Part shown: one piece after another, positions 33,405 through 42,932 of the stretch
How positions within the stretch are numbered: position 1 is the first letter of the stretch
Layout: each line of letters begins with the position of its first letter
From: JAVBNN01 sp031551525
GTDB lineage: Bacteria > Bacillota > Negativicutes > Acidaminococcales > JAISLQ01
Assembly (NCBI GenBank): GCA_031551525.1
Contig: JAVBNN010000030.1
Span: 53,788 to 117,787, forward strand
Length of the DNA stretch: 64,000 bases
Direction: 5' to 3'
Notes under the pieces: generated by a model
Database searches by the model: none
What the model was told of the DNA's origin: nothing
What the model saw: the letters and a program-made list of their open reading frames with translations, nothing else
Position numbers and translations under genes: made by a program

Positions 33405-34184
33405 GTGAGAGGGCTAATCATAACACCCTGGCTGGGCAGGCAGGCCATAGACAAATGCACCAGCGCGGGACGTATTGCTATCTTATTTTGGCATACTATA
33501 CTGCGCCTTAACAAAGCTGATTTATCCGAAACGGTAAAGCAGATGGGAAAACTTGGCGCGGATTCTTTACCGATCATCCTTATCACCACCATGACGGCCG
33601 GGATGGTATTTGCGATACAGACCGCCAAAGAGTTTGTTAAACTTGGTGCAGGCAATTCGGTAGGCGGGATAGTAACTATAGCGATGGGGCGCGAACTGGT
33701 CCCTATTTTGGTGGGCATAGTGGTAGCCGGACGCGTGGGAGCCGCCATAACTGCCGAAATAGGCAGTATGAAAGTGACCGAACAGGTAGACGCGCTACGC
33801 GTCATGGCGGTCAGCCCGGTCACCTATCTGGTAGTGCCGCGCTTTTTGGCATGTCTTGTTATGTTGCCGGTGTTGGGGATTTTTGCCAATGTCGTGGGTT
33901 CCTGGGGCGGATTTTTTGTTTCCGACCTATATGCCGGTATAACCTCACACAGCTATTTGTATTCCATACAGAACTTCTGTGAACCGTTCGACATCATCGG
34001 CGGGCTGATAAAATGCATGTTTTTTGGTGGCATCATCGCTATCGTTGGGTGCCATAAAGGACTAAATACTGCGGCCGGAGCTGAAGGAGTGGGCGTTTCT
34101 ACCACCAATTCCGTCGTCTTGTCTATAATATTGATATTTATCAGTAACTACTTCCTGTCTGTTATCCTTTATGTAGGAGGCTAA
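33405..34184 (+). CDS. mlaE: MlaE, permease of the phospholipid ABC transporter
   Basis: 259 residues from GTG 33405 (GGGAGGGA upstream). Inner-membrane subunit of the MlaEFD system that moves phospholipids between the membranes. Seen: about five membrane helices and the family motifs MGKLGADSLPIILITTMTAGMVFAIQ, GRELVPILVGIVVAGRVGAAITAEIGSMKVTEQVDAL and VPRFLACLVMLPVLGI. mlaF and mlaD follow. A terminator lies upstream, so this is the first gene of a new operon, although no convincing promoter was found in the 92 bases before it. Confidence 0.96.
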   Translation: MRGLIITPWLGRQAIDKCTSAGRIAILFWHTILRLNKADLSETVKQMGKLGADSLPIILITTMTAGMVFAIQTAKEFVKLGAGNSVGGIVTIAMGRELVPILVGIVVAGRVGAAITAEIGSMKVTEQVDALRVMAVSPVTYLVVPRFLACLVMLPVLGIFANVVGSWGGFFVSDLYAGITSHSYLYSIQNFCEPFDIIGGLIKCMFFGGIIAIVGCHKGLNTAAGAEGVGVSTTNSVVLSIILIFISNYFLSVILYVGG

Positions 34185-34218
34185 GAGACGTAAAAGCTTT
34201 GGAGAAAAGAGGCTGCCG

Positions 34219-34998
34219 ATGCAAGAAGATGCTATCAGGATGATAGATGTGCAAATGGCCTATGGACAGCGTGTGGTGCTGGAAAACATAACTTTTTCCA
34301 TTGCCAGAGGCGAGGTGCTGGCGATCATTGGCCCGAGCGGATCGGGTAAAAGCACCATTCTGCGCATGCTTATCGGTTTGATAAGGCCGACAGCAGGAGA
34401 GATATTGATAGACGGAAAAAAAGTAGAGAACTTTGACGAAAACCAGTGGAATACCGTGCGCAAGAAGATGGGCATGGTCTTTCAGTATTCCGCGCTGTTT
34501 GACTCTATGACGGTAGGGGAAAATGTAGCCTTCGGTCTTAAGCGCCGTACCAGCAAGGGACCGGGCGAGATACGCGAGGCGGTAGACAAGATGCTCGATA
34601 TAGTAGGATTATCCGGCTATGCCGACTATATGCCAAATGAGTTGTCCGGCGGCATGAAAAAGCGGGTGAGTTTGGCCAGAGCCGTTGCGCCTCAACCCGA
34701 CATACTTTTATATGACGAGCCGACGGCCGGCCTTGATCCGGTGATGTCGGACGTGATAAACAGCCTTATGGTAGAAACTAAAAAGCGTCTCAATATCACC
34801 TCGGTATTGGTTACGCACGATATGGACTCGGCCTTCATGGTGGCTGACAAGGTGATCATGATAGACCAGGGGACGATAATCGCCCGGGGCACACCGGCGG
34901 AAATATTAAAGAATGAACATCCGGTAGTAAAGAAATTTGTTCGAAGAGTAGCCGAAGATTTGTGTATTATACCGAAAGGGAGCGGTACTGATGAATAA
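34219..34998 (+). CDS. mlaF: MlaF, ATPase of the phospholipid ABC transporter
   Basis: 259 residues. Seen: Walker A GPSGSGKST (about residues 38-46), Q-loop MVFQYSALFDSMTVGENVAFGL (with the Mla-type hydrophobic sequence after Q), signature LSGGMKKRVSLARA, Walker B DILLYDEPTAGLDP and H-loop VLVTHDMDSAF. It powers MlaE. The stop lies 8 bases inside mlaD, so the two are translationally coupled. Confidence 0.96.
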   Translation: MQEDAIRMIDVQMAYGQRVVLENITFSIARGEVLAIIGPSGSGKSTILRMLIGLIRPTAGEILIDGKKVENFDENQWNTVRKKMGMVFQYSALFDSMTVGENVAFGLKRRTSKGPGEIREAVDKMLDIVGLSGYADYMPNELSGGMKKRVSLARAVAPQPDILLYDEPTAGLDPVMSDVINSLMVETKKRLNITSVLVTHDMDSAFMVADKVIMIDQGTIIARGTPAEILKNEHPVVKKFVRRVAEDLCIIPKGSGTDE

Positions 34999-36265
34999 CG
35001 AAACCAAAGTTGGAGCAGTAGTGTTGGCAGGTATAGCTCTTTTGATGGGTATAGTCAGTTTTTTGGGTGTGTTCAGTTTGGCTTCGGACAGCTATGGATT
35101 GTTTGTCAGATATCCGCGCGCTTCCGGGCTCAAACCGGGCAACCCGGTAAATTACGTAGGAGTTCCTGTAGGAAAAGTGGAAAAAATGGAAGTATACGGC
35201 AATGCCGTTCGGATACAGGTTTCGATAAAGAATAGCCTGAAGATACCGGTTGGCTCACAGTTTTACCTGGGATCGGAAGGCATGATGGGTGGTATGTTCA
35301 TAGACATAGACCCGCCGACCCAACCTCCGGGCGAGTATCTAAAGCCGGGCAGTGAAATAAATGGCGCGTACGGCGCTACTATCGACAGCTTCCTGGCGTC
35401 CGGCACCGATGTGCTTAAAAAACTGGAAACCATGGCCGATTCGGTAAACTCGGTCTTTGCCGACGAAAAAGTGCAGTCTTCGATCAAAGCTACGGTAATG
35501 AATTCCAAAGAAATAACAGAAAACATCAATAGACTTAGTGAAGTTTTTGCCAAAGTAGCGGTGCAGAACCAGGACGAGCTGGATAATATGGTGCAGCAGC
35601 TCAACCAGATGTCTGTGCATATGAACAGCATGGCCGGTCGCATGGACAACATGCTGCGCGACGTTGACAATAACGGCCAAACCGGACGGGATGTGGCAGT
35701 CGCCATGCAAAACTTGAAGACCGCCAGTGAAAACGTGGCCCGTATCACTCAAAGTATCGAAGAAGTGACCGGTGACCCCAAAACAAAAGACGACATAAAA
35801 ATAACTCTTAAAAACACCAGAGAGGCCAGTGAAAAAGCCAACAGCATATTAGGCCGCGTCGGCGAAATACAGATCAGTCCGGAACTTGACGTCAAGTATG
35901 GCGACAAGCCCGATAAATACAGGGTAGATGCCAATCTGCGCATAGCGCCTTCAAACAGTGATTTTTTTCTCGTTGGGGTAAGTGATATCGGCGACGGGAA
36001 TGATTTGAACCTCCAGTACGGCAAAGGCAACCGTTATACCAGTTTCAGGGCGGGCCTTGTCCTTGGTGAGCCGGGGGCGGGGGTGGATGTTATGCCTGTT
36101 AAATGGTTCAAGCTGTCCGCCGATGCTTATGATCCCAATGACTTTAAAGTTCGTCTGGGCGGCGAAGTGCGCCTCACGAACAACATATCACTGGTGGGGG
36201 AAACGCTCGATGCCAGAAGAAAGGCTTCAGACAGTACTTATGTCGGCGTCCGGGGATACTTTTGA
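34991..36265 (+). CDS. mlaD: MlaD, MCE-domain protein with a C-terminal beta-barrel-like domain
   Basis: 424 residues, far longer than proteobacterial MlaD (about 180). One N-terminal membrane helix (about 8-28), then the MCE domain (about 36-120; YPRASGLKPGNPVNYVGVPVGKVEKMEVYG). A long helical section (about 135-290), with Asn/Met/Gln-rich repeats, could form a needle across the periplasm. The C-terminal about 130 residues alternate polar and hydrophobic in short strands (YRVDANLRIAPSNSDFFLVGVSD..., FRAGLVLGEPGAGVDV..., STYVGVRGYF) and end in Phe, as outer-membrane barrels do. An MlaD that bridges both membranes was reported for Veillonella parvula; this protein has that form. Confidence 0.92.
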   Translation: MNNETKVGAVVLAGIALLMGIVSFLGVFSLASDSYGLFVRYPRASGLKPGNPVNYVGVPVGKVEKMEVYGNAVRIQVSIKNSLKIPVGSQFYLGSEGMMGGMFIDIDPPTQPPGEYLKPGSEINGAYGATIDSFLASGTDVLKKLETMADSVNSVFADEKVQSSIKATVMNSKEITENINRLSEVFAKVAVQNQDELDNMVQQLNQMSVHMNSMAGRMDNMLRDVDNNGQTGRDVAVAMQNLKTASENVARITQSIEEVTGDPKTKDDIKITLKNTREASEKANSILGRVGEIQISPELDVKYGDKPDKYRVDANLRIAPSNSDFFLVGVSDIGDGNDLNLQYGKGNRYTSFRAGLVLGEPGAGVDVMPVKWFKLSADAYDPNDFKVRLGGEVRLTNNISLVGETLDARRKASDSTYVGVRGYF

Positions 36266-36302
36266 TGACACAAAGATGTTACAATCTGGGCGGCGTATTT
36301 TA

Positions 36303-36331
36303 TTGACAGTCCAGAGTATGCTTAATATAAT
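36303..36331 (+). promoter_or_regulatory. Full-consensus sigma-A promoter before tolC
   Basis: TTGACA (36303-36308), exactly 17 bases, then TATAAT (36326-36331): both hexamers match the consensus perfectly. The start would lie about 45 bases before the tolC ATG. It suggests strong, constitutive transcription of the tolC-tamB part separate from the mla genes. Confidence 0.9.
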
Positions 36332-36382
36332 ATTCACAAGCAGATTGCTTTGCTATTTGCTATTTTAGGGAGGCTAACAGCT

Positions 36383-37708
36383 ATGTATAAAAGGTATAAA
36401 AAGCACTGCTTGGCAGCAATATTTTGCACGGCGATCCTGACCAGCCAGCCGGTTTTGGCAGATCCGGTACCGCTAAATCTGGAGACGGCCATACAAATGG
36501 CCCTCGCAAATAACCCCAAGACTGTCATAGCCGACGGAAATCTGCAAAGCGCGCTGGGCGCAAAGAAGAGAGTTATAGGCACTTTTGGTCCGCAGGTATC
36601 TTTCCAGCACAGGGAAACGCGTGGCCAAAATTACCAGGCGATAAACGACGATGTGGCCAGCAACTTTAATAATGCTGCGACTGTTTCCATGCCGGTATAC
36701 ACGGGTGGAAGGCGTGAGGGCAGTGTGAATGCCAGCCGCAGGCTGGTAGAAGTTGCCGAGATGGAAGTGGGGCGTACTGATCAGGAAGTCAAACTCGATG
36801 CTACAAGTGCCTATTACAATGTATTGCAGACCAGAAATATGGTCGAACTCAATAAAGAATCTGTCGAACGGCTGGAGTTGCACCTGAAAAATGTACAGGC
36901 TCAATATGCTGTTGGTACTGTTGCCAAGGCGGATGTTCTGCGTTCAGAAGTAGAGCTGGCCGACGCCCAGCAGGAATTGATAAAAGCTGAAAACAGCTAT
37001 GAAATATCTTTGGCCAACATAAATAACATCATTGGGCTTCCTTTGGATACGGAAATACTGGTAAACGACAACCTCAGCTACCTGGAATACGCTAAAACTC
37101 TTGACAATTGCCTGTCTTTTGCCGGCGATAACCGCCCGGAAATCGCCCAGGCCGTTAAACGTGTATCCGCCGCCAAGAGCGAGATACAGGCCGCCCGCGC
37201 AGGATATATCCCACAGATAAATATCAACGCAGCGCACGGTTGGGACAAAGACAAATTCCCCGGTGACGAAAAAGCCAGTTGGAGCATCGGCGCTACTGTC
37301 AATTTTAACATCTTTGACTCTAATACTACCCGTGGCTCGGTAGACGCCGCGCAGGGCACCCTTACACAGAGAGAGGCTCAATACCGCCAGACCAGGGATG
37401 GCGTTTTCCTCGAGGTGCGCAGCGACTACCTCAGCCTTCGTGAAGCGGAAAAGCGTATATACACAGCGTCTGTGACGGTAGAAAAAGCGCAGGAAGACTA
37501 TAAGATAGCGCAAGTCCGCTACCAGGCTGGCGTAGGTACGAACACGGACGTTTTGGACGCACAGGTGGCTCTTACCAAAGCACAGACCAACTATGTGCAG
37601 GCGCTGTATGATTACAATACTTCATGGGCCAATTTGGAAAAAGCGATGGGTGTGCCGGTCATGCCGGCTCCGCCCTCTTCGGCAGCCATAGCTCAGAAGG
37701 CAGAGTAA
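36383..37708 (+). CDS. TolC-family outer membrane efflux protein
   Basis: 441 residues from ATG 36383 (TAGGGAGGC upstream). A signal peptide ends after VLA (about residue 26). The rest has the two-fold TolC repeat: long helices with NLETAIQMALANNPKT at the start, a tunnel-helix region (VELNKESVERLELHLKNVQAQYAVGTVAKADVLRSEVELADAQQEL) and its second copy near the C-terminus (VRYQAGVGTNTDVLDAQVALTKAQTNYVQALYDYNTSWANLEKAMG). It forms a channel tube from the outer membrane into the periplasm. No inner-membrane pump gene is next to it. Its own strong promoter and a hairpin after the stop make it a separate unit. Confidence 0.95.
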   Translation: MYKRYKKHCLAAIFCTAILTSQPVLADPVPLNLETAIQMALANNPKTVIADGNLQSALGAKKRVIGTFGPQVSFQHRETRGQNYQAINDDVASNFNNAATVSMPVYTGGRREGSVNASRRLVEVAEMEVGRTDQEVKLDATSAYYNVLQTRNMVELNKESVERLELHLKNVQAQYAVGTVAKADVLRSEVELADAQQELIKAENSYEISLANINNIIGLPLDTEILVNDNLSYLEYAKTLDNCLSFAGDNRPEIAQAVKRVSAAKSEIQAARAGYIPQININAAHGWDKDKFPGDEKASWSIGATVNFNIFDSNTTRGSVDAAQGTLTQREAQYRQTRDGVFLEVRSDYLSLREAEKRIYTASVTVEKAQEDYKIAQVRYQAGVGTNTDVLDAQVALTKAQTNYVQALYDYNTSWANLEKAMGVPVMPAPPSSAAIAQKAE

Positions 37709-37715
37709 GCTTATT

Positions 37716-37746
37716 GGTGGCCGAATCCTCGGCCACCTGATTTATT
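37716..37746 (+). terminator. Hairpin after tolC
   Basis: Perfect 9-bp stem GGTGGCCGA (37716-37724) with TCGGCCACC (37729-37737), loop ATCC, tail TGATTTATT. The weak T run suggests partial termination before tamB. Confidence 0.65.
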
Positions 37747-37800
37747 ACATACAGCTTGATCAAGGCTGCTGTTTGGCATAACGACCTGCGAGGATGCCTG

Positions 37801-40800
37801 ATGAAAAAAGCTAGAGTTATACTGGCCCTGTTGCTAGGTGTTTTGGTAGTGGCAGGCGGTTATGTGTACGGCATGTTGCCCGGATTACTGGCGGCAGCCA
37901 AAGACACTATAATAAAAGAAGCGGCGAAAAGCCTCAATGGCGCACTTACATTAGATAAAGTGCGCCTTAGTGGTTTTATGGAAGTAAGCCTTGAAAACAT
38001 ATTGTTGCGCGATGAAAACGGCAGCAAGTTTTTTTCTGCGCCCAGCGTTTCCGTTACCATAAATCCATTTATGCTTGCCGCACATTATGGCGATGACCCG
38101 ATGAAAGCCATAAGCTCAGTCAGGGTAGCTAAAAACAGCGAACTCTTCCTGATACTTGACAAAGAGGGCAACTGGAATATTGGGGATATAATCAAGCCAT
38201 CAGACAAGAAAGAAACACCTTTTTACGGAATTGCGAACCTCGACGGTTTAAAAACCCGCATGTCTACCCCGGACGGGGAAATGGCATTTGTTTTGACCGG
38301 AAAGGTTGACGCTGCAAGCAATCCGAGATTTGCGCTTTCCCTTAACGCACAGCAAAAAGAGAGCAAAATAGCGCTGAAGGGCATCATTGACGACGCAGGC
38401 AAAGGCAATATACAGGCAACTAGTGACGACGCCTCTTTAGAGGCTTTTGCACCGTTAATAGCATACTATGCCAATATCCAGGGCACGAGAGGGCATTTGC
38501 GGGAACTACGCCTGGCATGGGAAAACAAAGGTTCTGGCAATCTTTTCTCCGGTGAAGTAAAAGTAGCTGACGCTTCCGGCGAATACCGCTATAACGACGA
38601 TAACCTACATCTTTTATTGGACGGTAACATAAAAGCAAAAAATAACATCTTGGATTTTTCAGATATGAAAGCCTCGTTTAACGGACAACAGGTTGTTTTT
38701 TCTGGTGGATTGGATCTTAATGGTGATGTGCCGCTCGCTAAACGCCTGGTTATTACCACGGCAGCCTTTGATCCGGGTGAAGTAGTAAAAGCCAGCCCCT
38801 GGAAAGGCGCGTTGGCCGTTCAGGCCACCATAGATGGGCGACTGGACAAAAATATGGATAATCTTTATACGCAAGGGCAACTTAGCTTCCGGCAAGGCGA
38901 AGCATCCGGCATCGCTTTTACCGGTGGTCGTATACCGTTTGCTTTGCATGACGGGCAATTGGTAATAGAAAATGGACAAGCCGGAGCTTTTGGCGGCATG
39001 CTCATGCTCTCTGGCAAATATAGCAGTCAGGACAACTCTCTGGCCGGAAATATCGGCATGAGCAAACTGGATATAGGAAAAGCCTTTCCCGGGCAGGGTG
39101 CATATGGAGTAGTAGACGGCCAGATCATGCTCTCCGGCGAAGCCAGTTTGGAAAAACTGGCGTTGGCCGGAGATATAGCCAGTGGGGAAGTGGGTTACCG
39201 CGCCCTGAAAATATATGATGTCAAAGCCCGCGCAGTACGGAAAGACGGAAAAACCACCCTTGAGTATTTTACCGGTAAATCCGGCGGCGGCAGCCTAATG
39301 GCCGCAGGGGTACTGGAAGGGGCCCCATTAGCGGTAGAGTTGGCCGGCAACGATCTGCCCATCTCGGAATTGCTTTCGGTTGCCGATTTGGAGGGCTCCG
39401 GCCTTTTGACTTTGCGCGCCAGAATTGGCGGCGAGCTAGCCAACCCCGAAGCTGCGGCTACTTTTTATGCTAAAGAGGGAGTCGTAGACCTGCAGCCCTT
39501 TAAGTTTGTTGAAGGACAAGTTTTTTTGCGTGACAAGCTTTTGACGATAAACAAATTTATCGCAGAAATGAACTATGGACTACATATGGCCGCCGGTACG
39601 GTGAATTTTGCCAAAGCGGGCATAGGGTTAAACCTTGAAGTGACCTCGAAGTCGGTCCGGTTGGAACCGCTAGGAGCGCTTTTGGCGCCGGAAGAAAAAA
39701 TAACCGGCAATGCAGACAACCACATATTGATCGGCGGGACAGTAAATGCCCCTGTGTTTAGCGGTAGGGTGCTGATGCAAGAAGGCAGTGTGCGCGGGCA
39801 ATATGTTGAACAGGTGCGGGGCGGCTACTCTTATTCAGGAGATGGTCTTAGCCTTGATAGTTTTAATTTTACTATCATGCAGATGCATATAGACCTTGAC
39901 GGGAAAATGACCCCGGACGGCAGACTGGACTTTGATTTTAAAGGCAATAATATACGTCTTGAGAACCTGCCAGCGCCGGAAGAAATAAAAGTCACGGGCG
40001 GTGTAGATATGCGCGGCCATTTGTCCGGCAATATCGACAAACCTATTTTCAACGGTTCGATCAGCGGTAAGGCGGTTGTCGTAAATGGCCAGACCATCAC
40101 TGATATTACTGGCGATGCCTGGAGCGAAAATCTCACAAACAATTATTTGCGCGCAAATTTCCGGCAAGGCAAGGGTGAATACAAACTCGACATAGCCCTT
40201 GATTATAATGAACGATTTGCCCAGGGTCTTCTGGAAATCAAAAATGGCGACCTGCAAGCAATGTTGTCGGCCGCCGGTCAGAATGTCGACGTTGGCGGCA
40301 CGCTTGACGGGACGATGGAACTAAACCGTGAAGGCAGGCGGGGACTTGATATGCAAGCCTGCATAACCAACGCGCATATACGCAACGTTCCCATCCAGAT
40401 AGCTGATGTAGATCTGCATTTGCAACAGGAAAAGCTGACCATCAGAAAACTGGAAGCCGCGCAAAATTTGGGCCGTCTGGCCGGGCGCGGCACGATAGAC
40501 TTCAAAGGGGATATGGACGTCGAGGTAGGCGGACAAAATCTTAGTCCCTCCTTGTTGACTGTTTTTATGGAACACCCGCTCGAGGTGGGCGGTAATATGT
40601 CTTTTCTCATGCAGTTTAGCGGAGCGACACAAAGGCCTGTGGTGTCGGCATCCATGCAAATATCTCCCGGCCGCGTATCCAATGTTATTTTTGATAACCT
40701 ATATGGTTTATTTAGTGTAAAAGAAGATATTTTTCATATCGATCAGTTATTTATCCAAAAGGGCGAATATAAAGCCAGTGCTTACGGCACGGCGCCGGTG

Positions 40801-42141
40801 GATCTGATCCGGCAAAAGGCCCAGCGCAAAAATCCTGACGCCCAGATGGATGTCGCAGTCAAACTCGATAACGCCGATCTGAGCATCATACCGTCCATAA
40901 TGGGTAGCTCTGTGGAGTGGGGCGTAGGCAAGACCGACGGTATGGTTAATATCAAAGGGACACTCGAGGCGGTAAGATTATTTGGTGACATTACAGTAAA
41001 TGACGGCACGTTGAAATTTAAAGCTATGCGCAACCCATTGGAAAAGATAACTCTCGGCGTAAACTTCAACGGCGACAAGATAACACTGAAACAATGCAGC
41101 GCCAGTATGGGCGCTGGGACTATCCAAGCCGAAGGAAGCATAGGCATAGGCGATCTTGATGATCTTGATTACGGCCTTTCCATCAAGACGGACAAATTGG
41201 CCTTGGCTTCGGAAATGGTTACCGGGCCGCTCACCGCTAGTTTTGACATAAGACCGCAGACTGTCCGCGGTACCAAACGCCCGCTGGTCAAAGGTGACCT
41301 GTCGCTTGACAATATAACCATAAATTTGCCGGTAGTGCCGGAGTTTGGTGAAGGCGGCAGCAATATTGGGCTTGACATAACTGTGCGGGCAGGGAACAAT
41401 ACAAGGTTGTACAATAAATATCTTTATGATATGCTGTTAGAAGGAAATTTGCATATTACTGGCAGCACGGTTTATACCAATATAGACGGTACTGTAAAAG
41501 TTCTTCGGGGCAGTATAAAATATCTGGGTACATCATTTAAAATCGAGAGTGCTTCAGCCGCTTTCCCGACGCCCGGGTCGCCTCTGCCCAACATAAACCT
41601 TGCGGCCCGCGCCCGCGTGAGCAATACGGACGTATTTGCGCGCATAAACGGCCCTGTGACGGAAATGGAGATGAAGCTTTCTTCCAACCCGCCGCTCAGC
41701 CAACAGGAAATATTCCGGCTGATCACTTTGAAGACCAGAACATCCAACGAAGGTAGCAGTGAACTAACTAATGAAGATATGCGAGGACTTTTAACCGCCG
41801 GCCTGCAAATGACTTTTTTGGGTGACGTGGAGAACTATCTGCGTAATTCCTGGGGTCTTGACGAATTTCATATTTACCAGGGCAAGATAAACAGCGGGTT
41901 TGGCGCGGTGATAGACAGTGCCCATCTGGCCGGGGCATCCAAAGAGGAACGTGAACAATATAACGTTTATGTTAGCAAATACATCACCGACCGCATTATG
42001 ATCGGTTATACGACTAGCCTGGATAATTCGGAACAACGCTATAACATGCAATATGATATTAATCGCCATTTGAGTTTCAGTTTAGGCATGGATGAAGACA
42101 ACAAATTATACTATGGACTGGAATACAGGATCTCCTTTTAA
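37801..42141 (+). CDS. tamB: TamB-family envelope protein (DUF490, AsmA-like)
   Basis: 1446 residues from ATG 37801 (CGAGGA upstream). One N-terminal membrane helix (about 5-30), then over 1,300 residues of repeating beta strands forming the taco-shaped hydrophobic groove of AsmA/TamB proteins. The DUF490 C-terminus is seen in YTNIDGTVKVLRGSIKYLGTSFKIESASAAFPTPGSPLPNINLAARARVSNTDVFARINGPVTEMEMKLSSNPPLSQQEIF, the best marker. TamB works with an Omp85 protein and is also thought to carry phospholipids to the outer membrane. Nearby mla genes, bamA and the Omp85-like neighbour fit either job. There is no separate tamA in this window; bamA may serve. Confidence 0.95.
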   Translation: MKKARVILALLLGVLVVAGGYVYGMLPGLLAAAKDTIIKEAAKSLNGALTLDKVRLSGFMEVSLENILLRDENGSKFFSAPSVSVTINPFMLAAHYGDDPMKAISSVRVAKNSELFLILDKEGNWNIGDIIKPSDKKETPFYGIANLDGLKTRMSTPDGEMAFVLTGKVDAASNPRFALSLNAQQKESKIALKGIIDDAGKGNIQATSDDASLEAFAPLIAYYANIQGTRGHLRELRLAWENKGSGNLFSGEVKVADASGEYRYNDDNLHLLLDGNIKAKNNILDFSDMKASFNGQQVVFSGGLDLNGDVPLAKRLVITTAAFDPGEVVKASPWKGALAVQATIDGRLDKNMDNLYTQGQLSFRQGEASGIAFTGGRIPFALHDGQLVIENGQAGAFGGMLMLSGKYSSQDNSLAGNIGMSKLDIGKAFPGQGAYGVVDGQIMLSGEASLEKLALAGDIASGEVGYRALKIYDVKARAVRKDGKTTLEYFTGKSGGGSLMAAGVLEGAPLAVELAGNDLPISELLSVADLEGSGLLTLRARIGGELANPEAAATFYAKEGVVDLQPFKFVEGQVFLRDKLLTINKFIAEMNYGLHMAAGTVNFAKAGIGLNLEVTSKSVRLEPLGALLAPEEKITGNADNHILIGGTVNAPVFSGRVLMQEGSVRGQYVEQVRGGYSYSGDGLSLDSFNFTIMQMHIDLDGKMTPDGRLDFDFKGNNIRLENLPAPEEIKVTGGVDMRGHLSGNIDKPIFNGSISGKAVVVNGQTITDITGDAWSENLTNNYLRANFRQGKGEYKLDIALDYNERFAQGLLEIKNGDLQAMLSAAGQNVDVGGTLDGTMELNREGRRGLDMQACITNAHIRNVPIQIADVDLHLQQEKLTIRKLEAAQNLGRLAGRGTIDFKGDMDVEVGGQNLSPSLLTVFMEHPLEVGGNMSFLMQFSGATQRPVVSASMQISPGRVSNVIFDNLYGLFSVKEDIFHIDQLFIQKGEYKASAYGTAPVDLIRQKAQRKNPDAQMDVAVKLDNADLSIIPSIMGSSVEWGVGKTDGMVNIKGTLEAVRLFGDITVNDGTLKFKAMRNPLEKITLGVNFNGDKITLKQCSASMGAGTIQAEGSIGIGDLDDLDYGLSIKTDKLALASEMVTGPLTASFDIRPQTVRGTKRPLVKGDLSLDNITINLPVVPEFGEGGSNIGLDITVRAGNNTRLYNKYLYDMLLEGNLHITGSTVYTNIDGTVKVLRGSIKYLGTSFKIESASAAFPTPGSPLPNINLAARARVSNTDVFARINGPVTEMEMKLSSNPPLSQQEIFRLITLKTRTSNEGSSELTNEDMRGLLTAGLQMTFLGDVENYLRNSWGLDEFHIYQGKINSGFGAVIDSAHLAGASKEEREQYNVYVSKYITDRIMIGYTTSLDNSEQRYNMQYDINRHLSFSLGMDEDNKLYYGLEYRISF

Positions 42142-42164
42142 ATATTTCAGGGAGGCAACTGTTT

Positions 42165-42797
42165 GTGTTGAACGGTTATATTGAACACCTGAGAAAAATA
42201 ACGATGCTCACGCTTGAAGAAGACCATCTGCTCTGGGGAAAAATCGCCGGGGGGGATATTGTAGCGCGCACAGAGCTTATTACAAGCTACCAGCCGCTGG
42301 TTTTTAAAACGGCAACAGCATTCCGGCTACAGGAAGACACTTTGAAAGAACTTGTGCAGGAAGGCATGGTCGGTTTGATAGAAGCGGTGGAACGTTATGA
42401 TGTCTCCCGCGGAGTGGCTTTCAGCCTGTTTGCGGTACACCGGATAAAAGGGCGCATGCGGGACTATTTGAAAACCTCTTTTTGTAGCAAAGGGTTGTGC
42501 CTTGACGCGTCTGCTTTTGAGGACGATACGTTTTTAGACAGGCTGGTCGACTACAGCGCCGGACCGGAAGAAGTAGCGGAAGAAAACTTTCTTATCGGTA
42601 AACTAAAGCAGGTACTGGGTTGCCTGCCGGAAAAAGAGCAAAAAGTTTTGCGAGGCCTCTATATAGACCAAGTATCGGCGGAAAGCTTGGCGGCAAGTAT
42701 AGAAGTTAGCCGGGCGCATATTTATCGCTTGCAAAAAAAAGGGGTGCGTAGAGCCAGGGGCATGCTGTCACGCTTGATACACGAACTTAAATGGTGA
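42165..42797 (+). CDS. Sigma-70 family RNA polymerase sigma factor
   Basis: 210 residues from GTG 42165 (GGGAGGC nine bases upstream; TTG 42168 is also possible). Region 2 is seen in LVFKTATAFRLQEDTLKELVQEGMVGLIEAVERYDVSRGVAFSLFAVHRIKGRMRDYLK (about residues 43-103), with the -10-binding helix. After a short linker, region 4 has a helix-turn-helix (LPEKEQKVLRGLYIDQVSAESLAASIEVSRAHIYRLQKKGVRRAR). No region 1.1 or clear region 3, so it is a small alternative sigma factor between the ECF and sporulation/flagellar types. It sits directly between tamB and a one-helix membrane protein followed by bamA. Envelope regulation is inferred from place. Confidence 0.88.
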   Translation: MLNGYIEHLRKITMLTLEEDHLLWGKIAGGDIVARTELITSYQPLVFKTATAFRLQEDTLKELVQEGMVGLIEAVERYDVSRGVAFSLFAVHRIKGRMRDYLKTSFCSKGLCLDASAFEDDTFLDRLVDYSAGPEEVAEENFLIGKLKQVLGCLPEKEQKVLRGLYIDQVSAESLAASIEVSRAHIYRLQKKGVRRARGMLSRLIHELKW

Positions 42798-42932
42798 TAT
42801 GGGGTGAAAAGAGGCTTTGTATAGCACCTAATAACTGATAATCGCTATAAATTGGCGTATTTGCACTAAAAAAAGATATTTTTACCAGCTAAAAAAAGCA
42901 GTTGTTTGCCGACTATTAAAAAAGAGGTGAAG

